Below are positions 1 through 3,822 of a DNA stretch of 6,319 nt, piece after piece (the stretch's first letter is position 1; each line of letters starts with the position of its first letter). Position numbers and translations under genes: made by a program. This stretch comes from Anaerolineales bacterium. GTDB lineage: Bacteria; Chloroflexota; Anaerolineae; 4572-78; NAK82. The notes beneath the pieces are model-generated. The model was given only the letters and a program-made list of their open reading frames with translations, had not been told where the DNA came from and made no database searches. The DNA lies in assembly GCA_024643945.1 (NCBI GenBank), contig JAHELX010000367.1, positions 1-6,319 of the forward strand, written 5' to 3'.

Positions 1-508
1 GACGCATGGGCTGGCAGTGCCCGCGTAAATGTCGGACTTGCGGTCACCTGGCTCTGGCACCTCCGGCCAGCCGCAAGGTGAAGCGAAGCCTTGACATCCT
101 GACCTATACATTCAGCGCATGAGATTTCACATCAAACGTATCAATTCATTGTCACCTCCTTCCCCTCGCCTCAACCCTACTTACAAAACGGCTTCAGGTG
201 GCGCAGGAACTGTGTCTGCACAAGCGTGTGGAAACGCTTGAGCCATGTCTCGTAAAGTGCAATCGCACGGAATATTTTCCATTCTACATGTTTCTAGTGG
301 GTTAATATACGGAATTACCTACAATATACCACATTTGCCCAACACCTTCAAGGATTTTTAGGTCGAATTCTTACCGAATGGCCAGGTCAAAGGGTGAACC
401 AGCCAGGGGGTCATCTGGCCCGCTGTTCATGGCGCTGGGGCGGATGGTTGGTGCCTTTTTCGGGGAAGGCGGCGCCGTCAGTACAACTCGCGCCTTTCTT
501 GCCCGGCA
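1..508. other. Region without an intact gene
   Basis: No convincing complete gene is visible here. A minus-strand frame open from an ATG at 111-109 to the window's left edge (37 codons, with the stretch PEVPEPGDRKSDIYAGTASP) has no Shine-Dalgarno and no recognisable domain. A plus-strand frame from 3 to 122 holds a short cysteine cluster (CPRKCRTCGH) but cannot be judged from so little sequence. Positions 270-360 are clearly more AT-rich than the surroundings and look intergenic. The one coding-like stretch is the remnant at 177-293, listed separately. A long frame antisense to the SHOCT gene starts at 378 and is read as a shadow. No clear terminator was found for the SHOCT gene, which ends at 509. 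Confidence 0.5.
177..293 (-). pseudogene. Possible C-terminal remnant of an unidentified gene
   Basis: A minus-strand frame of about 38 codons ends in TAG at 177-179 and begins directly after an in-frame stop, with no ATG. Its translation includes WKIFRAIALYETWLKRFHTL followed by VQTQFLRHLKPFCK, and it has an amphipathic, protein-like composition unlike the neighbouring frames. Only an apparent C-terminus is left, so it would be a decayed gene or the tail of a lost mobile-element gene. I do not recognise the family. An inverted repeat (221-227 with 234-240) lies inside it. It may also be chance coding potential in an intergenic repeat. Confidence 0.25.
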
Positions 509-1150
509 TCACAGCTCCGATAGGATTTCCGCTTTCTTCGCTTCGTACTCTTGCTGCGTAATCCGGCCGGCTTCCATCAGCCCTTTCAGCTTCTTAAGCC
601 TCTCGACAGTGTCTCTCGGAGTTTGCGCCCTCGGCCCCGTACCTTCGAACTGGTCCGGCATCTCGTCCGGGCTGGAATACTCCCGCCCACTAAAGATGAT
701 TCGAGATAGCATGCCTGTTACGCCAGGCATGGGCCAGGCTGCATGCGATAAGGTGCTGTAGCCCGCCGCCGGCTTCAGCCGGCGGGTAAGCAGACGGATG
801 GGAAAGATGAGTATAGGGGTTAAGACTAGAAGAGCAATAAACGTCAGTCCGGAGTAAATCAGAAAGGCGATGAAGAGGGCGTAAAGAGTTATGTCGGTTC
901 GTGTACCGGATGCATTGTCCTTACAGAAAATCCTGTGCTCAACTCCGGTTTGCCCGGGCTTATAAGAATATCTCCGGGACTCGATTGTAAACTCACCGTC
1001 ACAGGCGAGCGGCGCGGCGACTTTATACAGGGGAGTGTAAAGAGCCCCGCCGGCCGTAGCAATCATCAGGCCGAAGAATAAACTAAACCCGAGTATACTA
1101 CTGAGCCAAGTCAGCAGGGATGCTGCTTTAACTACGCCAGGCATCTTCAT
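509..1150 (-). CDS. Two-pass membrane protein with C-terminal SHOCT motif
   Basis: This 213-residue protein is of unknown function. Residues about 11-37 and 88-117 are strongly hydrophobic and read as two transmembrane helices. Between them is a polar loop of about 50 residues with two cysteines (C50, C76) that could form a disulphide if the loop is extracytoplasmic. After the second helix comes a basic patch (LLTRRLK), a low-complexity linker, and a C-terminal amphipathic segment at about 180-213 (VERLKKLKGLMEAGRITQQE, then YEAKKAEILSEL). That segment matches the short SHOCT motif found at the ends of many bacterial membrane proteins, where it is thought to mediate oligomerisation. The ATG at 1150 is chosen because a perfect AGGAGG lies 8 nt upstream; a second ATG two codons later is less well placed. 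It is transcribed away from the repeat island and appears monocistronic. The SHOCT call is fairly sure, the cellular role unknown. Confidence 0.85.
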   Translation of the reverse strand: MKMPGVVKAASLLTWLSSILGFSLFFGLMIATAGGALYTPLYKVAAPLACDGEFTIESRRYSYKPGQTGVEHRIFCKDNASGTRTDITLYALFIAFLIYSGLTFIALLVLTPILIFPIRLLTRRLKPAAGYSTLSHAAWPMPGVTGMLSRIIFSGREYSSPDEMPDQFEGTGPRAQTPRDTVERLKKLKGLMEAGRITQQEYEAKKAEILSEL

Positions 1151-1158
1151 CGAGCTTA

Positions 1159-1164
1159 CCTCCT
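1159..1164 (-). promoter_or_regulatory. Shine-Dalgarno of the SHOCT gene
   Basis: AGGAGG on the minus strand is separated by 8 nt from the ATG at 1150-1148. It is a full consensus ribosome binding site and fixes the start of the SHOCT protein. Confidence 0.85.
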
Positions 1165-1262
1165 ACGTCAATCACGGTAGAAAGTGGAGTCCCAGTCAGA
1201 TCCTGTCTCAGGTAGTCTGGGAAGCTTCCTCGGTGCTAAGGAGGGTTCTTTTAATTCAACTC

Positions 1263-1291
1263 AGCATATCACTTCCAGACATCGCTGACAA
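1263..1291 (-). promoter_or_regulatory. Predicted sigma-70-type promoter for the SHOCT gene
   Basis: On the minus strand, TTGTCA (1291-1286, five of six matches to the -35 consensus) is followed after exactly 17 nt by TATGCT (1268-1263). A TG lies one base before the -10, giving an extended -10 element. Transcription would begin near 1256 and leave a leader of about 105 nt before the ATG at 1150. The leader contains a 10-bp palindrome, GGAAGCTTCC (1220-1229). The prediction rests on motif matches and position only. Confidence 0.5.
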
Positions 1292-1378
1292 GCCCCCTTG
1301 TATCCCAATGCTCGCAATTTGCTGGCCCCAACAAAGACCCTGCCCATCGTTGTAGAGGTGGCTGCCTGAACAAGGAAA

Positions 1379-1396
1379 CCCGCCGCATCGGGCGGG
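1379..1396 (-). terminator. Weak hairpin, possible minus-strand terminator
   Basis: CCCGCC (1379-1384) and GGCGGG (1391-1396) form a 6-bp GC-only stem with a 6-nt loop. On the minus strand it is followed by a short T-containing tract (TTTCCTTG). No minus-strand gene is visible upstream of it, so it may be a relic or simply a hairpin. Confidence 0.25.
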
Positions 1397-1410
1397 GTCT
1401 GGGTCGGGCG

Positions 1411-1434
1411 TTGAAAATGAGGATTGATTTTCAA
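1411..1434. repeat. 8-bp inverted repeat
   Basis: TTGAAAAT (1411-1418) and ATTTTCAA (1427-1434) are perfect reverse complements separated by 8 nt. The right arm overlaps the -35 region of the plus-strand promoter predicted at 1424-1452, so it could be an operator-like site. A chance palindrome is equally possible. Confidence 0.3.
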
Positions 1435-1452
1435 GCGTAGTTGTGATATGAT
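1424..1452 (+). promoter_or_regulatory. Predicted extended -10 promoter facing the repeat island
   Basis: TTGATT (1424-1429) is followed after 17 nt by TATGAT (1447-1452), which matches the -10 consensus at five of six positions. TGA directly precedes the -10, giving the extended -10 TGn signature. Transcription would start near 1459. No credible gene follows until 2096, so the transcript would carry a leader of roughly 640 nt containing all the tandem repeats and hairpins of the island, or would be a non-coding RNA. The region is locally AT-rich, which raises the false-positive risk. Confidence 0.4.
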
Positions 1453-1587
1453 GAATCTGTTAGAATTTTTCGACCAGCGAGCTATCATCCTCTCGATTGA
1501 CATCTGGGTTAGTGTCACCTACGGCAGTAAGGGCGATGCACAGCCAGTCACCGCACGGAAGCCATGTTTGACCCTGGCACCCTTCGT

Positions 1588-1630
1588 TCCCGAGCGCCCA
1601 ATGGTCCCGAGCGCCCAATGGTCCCGAGCG
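1588..1630. repeat. 17-bp tandem repeat, about 2.5 copies
   Basis: The unit TCCCGAGCGCCCAATGG occurs perfectly at 1588-1604 and 1605-1621, and a third copy is cut off after 9 bases (1622-1630), where the 28-bp tandem repeat begins. The period is not a multiple of three, which argues against coding function. Confidence 0.9.
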
Positions 1631-1702
1631 AAGCCCCCCCACGGGGCTGCACAGGGGAAAGCCCCCCCACGGGGCTGCACAGGGGAAAGCCCGCTCCGGG
1701 GC
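1631..1702. repeat. 28-bp tandem repeat with hairpin in each unit
   Basis: Two perfect 28-bp copies occupy 1631-1658 and 1659-1686, and a degenerate third begins at 1687. Each unit has a C-run stem pairing with a GGGG run: 1632-1637 with 1643-1648, and the same in copy two. It then carries GCACAGGGGA. The partial third copy keeps a GCCC...GGGGC hairpin (1689-1702). The motif GAAAGCCC followed by a GC-rich hairpin recurs at 1962-1995, just outside the composite palindromic element. Long frames through this area encode only Pro/Gly/Arg-rich translations of the repeat and are not genes. Confidence 0.9.
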
Positions 1703-1734
1703 AGACCATGCATTCCCTCCCGGCTACCCGCGGT

Positions 1735-1750
1735 CCCCCCCCGCCCCCCC
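1735..1750. repeat. Long C tract (C8-G-C7)
   Basis: Sixteen bases consist of eight C, one G and seven C. On the minus strand this gives two adjacent runs of seven and eight G. It directly abuts the left arm of the 18-bp terminal inverted repeat. Such a tract can form a G-quadruplex and is prone to slippage. Confidence 0.8.
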
Positions 1751-1803
1751 TTTCATGGGTAGGTTTTTTTGCCATCCTGCAAGGCAACTCGCTTTGGAGA
1801 CCC

Positions 1804-1826
1804 GCTCGGCGATGAATTCGCCGAGC
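1804..1826 (-). repeat. REP-like hairpin 1 (GTAG foot)
   Basis: A 9-bp perfect stem (1804-1812 with 1818-1826) has a 5-nt loop. Read on the minus strand, GTAG (1829-1826) sits at the 5' base of the stem. Confidence 0.75.
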
Positions 1827-1837
1827 TACAGAGCAGC

Positions 1838-1853
1838 GCCCCATAAATGGGGC
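1838..1853 (-). repeat. REP-like hairpin 2 (TTAG foot)
   Basis: GCCCCAT (1838-1844) is perfectly complementary to ATGGGGC (1847-1853). Read on the minus strand, TTAG (1856-1853) precedes the stem. Its left side overlaps the 9-bp arm 1832-1840, so hairpin 2 and the larger inverted repeat are mutually exclusive folds. Confidence 0.7.
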
Positions 1854-1867
1854 TAAGATGTGCTGGA

Positions 1868-1883
1868 GCCGGATTGATCCGGC
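1868..1883 (+). repeat. REP-like hairpin 3 (GGAG foot)
   Basis: GCCGGAT (1868-1874) pairs with ATCCGGC (1877-1883). Read on the plus strand, GGAG (1865-1868) is at the 5' base. Its right side overlaps the 9-bp arm 1881-1889. Confidence 0.75.
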
Positions 1884-1894
1884 GCTGCTTTTTA

Positions 1895-1916
1895 GCCCGG
1901 AAATTGATTTCCGGGC
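1895..1916 (+). repeat. REP-like hairpin 4 (TTAG foot)
   Basis: A 10-bp perfect stem (1895-1904 with 1907-1916) has TG at its centre and TTAG (1892-1895) at the 5' base on the plus strand. It is the longest of the four internal stems. Confidence 0.75.
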
Positions 1917-1970
1917 GGTCCGGGGCAGCACGCACACCCGCCATCCGAAAAACCTACCCATGAAAGCCCC

Positions 1971-1995
1971 GCCCCCCGGCGGTTGGGCCGGGGGC
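1971..1995. repeat. Strong GC hairpin at right edge of the repeat island
   Basis: The left arm (1971-1980) and right arm GCCGGGGGC (1987-1995) pair over 9 bp with a single bulged C and a GGTTGG loop. On the plus strand it is followed by TCCCCTTTGG, which is a poor T tract, so it is not called as a terminator. It shares the preceding GAAAGCCC motif with the 28-bp tandem repeat. Confidence 0.55.
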
Positions 1996-2084
1996 TCCCC
2001 TTTGGATAAAGCCTTGACTTTAGAGGTCATCGCCGGTGAATGACCACGTCTCGACGGATATTTTATGGCATCGGTTGTGTCCAT

Positions 2085-2089
2085 GGAGG
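2085..2089 (+). promoter_or_regulatory. Shine-Dalgarno that decides the membrane-protein start
   Basis: GGAGG lies 6 nt before the ATG at 2096. It favours this start over the in-frame GTG at 2036, which has only a weaker AGAGG 9 nt upstream and would add 20 polar residues before the first membrane helix. Confidence 0.75.
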
Positions 2090-2095
2090 CGAAAA

Positions 2096-2818
2096 ATGAA
2101 GCGAATATCCCTTTGGGTCCTGGTATTTGCGCTCCTGTCGCTGGTTTTCTTTATCCTGCTGATATTCCTCAGAATCCCGTTCCCCCTTTATCCCTTGATG
2201 AGTTATCAGGACGGATTCGACCTCCTGACTCCCCTGGTGCTGATCCCTATTTACTGGCTCTTATTCAAGTACGCGACCAGTCAGGCGCCTGGCCTGATTG
2301 AAAACATTGCCTTCCTGGGGCTGTCGGCCTTTTGGGTGGAAGGTCATGGTATGCACCTGGCGGCCAACTCCATCAGTAACCTGACAGAAATCCTCTCCCG
2401 CAATCGCCTGATCGATGTGATGGGGAGTGACATCTTCCGCCTCACCTATTTCTACGATGAGCTCTTGGGCCATTACCTGTGGCACATCGGGGTGCTGGGC
2501 CTGGCGGCGCTGCTTATTTACCGGGAATGGCGCCATCCCGCGGGGTTGGTCACAGCCTGGTGGCCGACCATCCTGGGTGGAGTTATCTATGGTTTCACCC
2601 TCTTTGTCATCACCAACGAAGGTCAAACGGTGCTGATGGGTTTGCCCTTTGCCTTCCTGGTGACCCTCTTCGGCCTGGTCTGGGGGCGCAAGAAGTTCGG
2701 GCAGCAGCCGGTGCTGGCCTTCTTCTTCGTGGCTTGCGTGATAGCCTTGCTGCTCTACATCGGCTGGGGACTTTACTGGGGCGGGTTCCCCGAGTTTGGT
2801 GAGGTAGGGATCATCTAG
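2096..2818 (+). CDS. Seven-helix integral membrane protein of unknown function
   Basis: The 240-residue protein has about seven hydrophobic segments, near residues 4-26, 40-58, 66-90, 122-142, 150-172, 178-196 and 204-228. Charged or polar residues cluster within or at the ends of helices 3 and 4: E82, H84 and H87 with N91 in EGHGMHLAANSI, and D121, E122, H126 and H130 in FYDELLGHYLWHIG. N174 and E175 follow helix 5. Such an arrangement suggests metal binding or membrane-embedded catalysis. It recalls, without matching in order, the His/Asp constellation of CREST-type seven-helix hydrolases (alkaline ceramidase, PAQR). I do not recognise the family, and no signal peptide separate from helix 1 is seen. 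The ATG follows GGAGG by 6 nt. The gene stands alone on the plus strand, downstream of the repeat island and convergent with the methyltransferase gene. No clear promoter is visible just upstream; the one at 1424-1452 is a distant candidate. Confidence 0.8.
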   Translation: MKRISLWVLVFALLSLVFFILLIFLRIPFPLYPLMSYQDGFDLLTPLVLIPIYWLLFKYATSQAPGLIENIAFLGLSAFWVEGHGMHLAANSISNLTEILSRNRLIDVMGSDIFRLTYFYDELLGHYLWHIGVLGLAALLIYREWRHPAGLVTAWWPTILGGVIYGFTLFVITNEGQTVLMGLPFAFLVTLFGLVWGRKKFGQQPVLAFFFVACVIALLLYIGWGLYWGGFPEFGEVGII

Positions 2819-2833
2819 ACGAAGAACATTGGC

Positions 2834-2854
2834 AAAAAGGCGCGTAAGGGCGCC
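2834..2854 (-). terminator. Rho-independent terminator of the methyltransferase gene
   Basis: On the minus strand, GGCGC and GCGCC (2854-2850 and 2843-2839) form a 5-bp GC stem with a 6-nt loop, followed at once by five T (2838-2834). It lies about 80 nt after the methyltransferase stop at 2937. On the plus strand there is no T tract, so it would serve only the minus-strand gene. Confidence 0.6.
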
Positions 2855-2899
2855 GGCTGGATGCAATGTCAGGCGTGCGCGATTTTTCAAAGCACTTGG

Positions 2900-2920
2900 G
2901 AAGCTCTGTGACTGAGCTTC
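2900..2920. repeat. Hairpin between convergent genes
   Basis: GAAGCTC (2900-2906) and GAGCTTC (2914-2920) form a perfect 7-bp stem with a 7-nt loop. Neither side has a clear T tract. It may help to end transcription from the plus-strand gene or protect 3' ends. Confidence 0.4.
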
Positions 2921-2936
2921 GATTGTGTCCTGGCTC

Positions 2937-3713
2937 CTACTTCTTGCCGGCGAACAGCCCATATCCCGCGTACTGAAACACTTCCGATGGCACATCGAAC
3001 ATCTCCTGGATGGACTGCCTGACTGCCGGATTTGTGATGTACAGACGCAGCGCCCGGCCCCAGGCTCCCAGAAGCCACCGCCACCCGATCCACTGTATTC
3101 GGCTCTTGACTTCCGTGCGGGCGTCAACCTGGCAGATTTTCACCACCCGCTCCTGTAACCCGGATGCCTCCCAAAGCGCCTGCCAGGCCTCGTTGGCCGG
3201 GATAAAAGGACCGATGGCAGCCTTAACCCGCGCCACCATCTCAGGAGACGGCTGCTTAGTCCACAAGCCCTCGTTCAGCCCAACGTAGCCGCCTGGCTTT
3301 GTCACCCGCACGCATTCCCGAATCGCCCGCGCCTTGTCTTCTACGAATATCAGCACAGATTCGCAGATGACGACATCGAACCGATCCGCTTCGAAGGGTA
3401 GATCCAGTACGTCGGCAGTCCGGAACTCGACCCTGGTCTCGACCCGCTCCTCTCTCGCGCGTCGTCGTGACCACTCGATCATCTTCTCCGAAATGTCCAC
3501 GCCCACCACACGACAATTGTACTTCCTGGCAATGTAGGCGGGTCCGACGCCAATCCCACAGCCTACATTCAAGACTTCGCGAGCATCCTGGATGTGGCAG
3601 AGCGACAGGAGCTCGTTGGTCGCTTCAATCCCACCATTGTGTTTGGTGATGCCGACATGGGCTTGCATGTCGAGAAAGTTCACGCCTAATGAAGCATTCT
3701 TTTCTATGGTCAT
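2937..3713 (-). CDS. Class I SAM-dependent methyltransferase
   Basis: The 258-residue protein has the Rossmann-fold methyltransferase core. Motif I is VLNVGCGIGVG (residues 47-57), which binds S-adenosylmethionine. It is followed by GVDIS, with D73 expected to hold the ribose hydroxyls, and by D101 in TADVLDLPF for the adenine contact. Motif IV is FDVVICESVL (112-121), then VEDKARAIRECVRVTKPGGY (124-143), the usual helix and strand before motif VI. The N-terminal 40 residues (FLDMQAHVGITKHNGGIEAT) and the Trp-rich C-terminal part (IQWIGWRWLLGAWGRALRLY, 206-225) probably form the substrate lid, and the latter could touch a membrane. The substrate cannot be told; small molecules, lipids and quinones are all possible in this Methyltransf_11-like group. 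The ATG at 3713 follows a purine-rich tract (AAGAAGAGAAG) rather than a canonical GGAGG. The gene lies 109 nt after the hydrolase gene but behind a terminator. Confidence 0.9.
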   Translation of the reverse strand: MTIEKNASLGVNFLDMQAHVGITKHNGGIEATNELLSLCHIQDAREVLNVGCGIGVGPAYIARKYNCRVVGVDISEKMIEWSRRRAREERVETRVEFRTADVLDLPFEADRFDVVICESVLIFVEDKARAIRECVRVTKPGGYVGLNEGLWTKQPSPEMVARVKAAIGPFIPANEAWQALWEASGLQERVVKICQVDARTEVKSRIQWIGWRWLLGAWGRALRLYITNPAVRQSIQEMFDVPSEVFQYAGYGLFAGKK

Positions 3714-3747
3714 GGTCTTCTCTTCTTTTCTCTCACCGAAAACGTTG

Positions 3748-3776
3748 AAAAAGCCAGGGAACCAGATGGCCCCCTG
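3748..3776 (-). terminator. Rho-independent terminator between hydrolase and methyltransferase genes
   Basis: On the minus strand, CAGGGGGCC (3776-3768) pairs with GGTTCCCTG (3763-3755) over 9 bp, including two G-U pairs, with an ATCT loop. GC and five T (3752-3748) follow. It lies 47 nt after the hydrolase stop and ends only 34 nt before the methyltransferase ATG. It probably ends hydrolase transcripts. It could also act as an attenuator for the methyltransferase. Confidence 0.7.
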
Positions 3777-3822
3777 TTAATTGCGCTTGGGCACCTACTT
3801 GCCGATTCATCAAGAGCAATCT

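Larger units (their letters stand above)
1751..1965. mobile_element. Composite REP/REPIN-like palindromic element, 18-bp inverted ends
   Basis: The element is bounded by a perfect 18-bp inverted repeat: TTTCATGGGTAGGTTTTT at 1751-1768 and its reverse complement at 1948-1965. Inside are four perfect hairpins with stems of 7-10 bp and an AT-NN-AT core: 1804-1826, 1838-1853, 1868-1883 and 1895-1916. Each has a four-base foot on its 5' side: GTAG (minus, 1829-1826), TTAG (minus, 1856-1853), GGAG (plus, 1865-1868) and TTAG (plus, 1892-1895). The first two face the minus strand and the last two the plus strand, so the whole unit is symmetrical. A further 9-bp inverted repeat (1832-1840 with 1881-1889) embraces the inner pair. 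GTAG/GGAG feet on short hairpins are the hallmark of REP elements mobilised by Y1 (IS200/IS605-like) transposases. No transposase is encoded here, so it would be non-autonomous. No clear target-site duplication is visible. Confidence 0.65.

Noticed and set aside
710..731. CATGCCTG / CAGGCATG hairpin as a terminator or operator
   Set aside because: It lies well inside the SHOCT coding frame, has no T tract, and is short enough to arise by chance.
378..761. Plus-strand frame of 127 codons
   Set aside because: Mostly antisense to the well-supported SHOCT gene, with no Shine-Dalgarno and no domain. It is read as a shadow.
1261..1518. Minus-strand frame of 85 codons
   Set aside because: No ribosome binding site, no recognisable domain, and it overlaps two predicted promoters and two hairpins. 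Its Pro/Thr-rich middle looks like translated non-coding DNA.
1633..1995. Possible CRISPR array
   Set aside because: The 28-bp units are directly adjacent with no spacers, only two are perfect, and there is no cas gene nearby.
2014..2064. TTGACT and TATTTT as promoter of the seven-helix protein gene
   Set aside because: The two boxes are 39 nt apart, far from the 16-18 nt needed, and no good partner exists at the right distance from either.
1548..2084. Long minus-strand frame of 178 codons through the repeat island
   Set aside because: Its translation is made of the tandem repeats and hairpins (Gly/Pro/Arg-rich runs), it has no Shine-Dalgarno, and several other frames over the same repeats are open too because the repeats lack stops.
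2261..3127. Minus-strand frame of 288 codons
   Set aside because: Antisense to the seven-helix protein and out of frame with the methyltransferase at its right end. The translation is Gln/His/Pro-rich with no domain, as expected of the complement of a membrane-protein gene.
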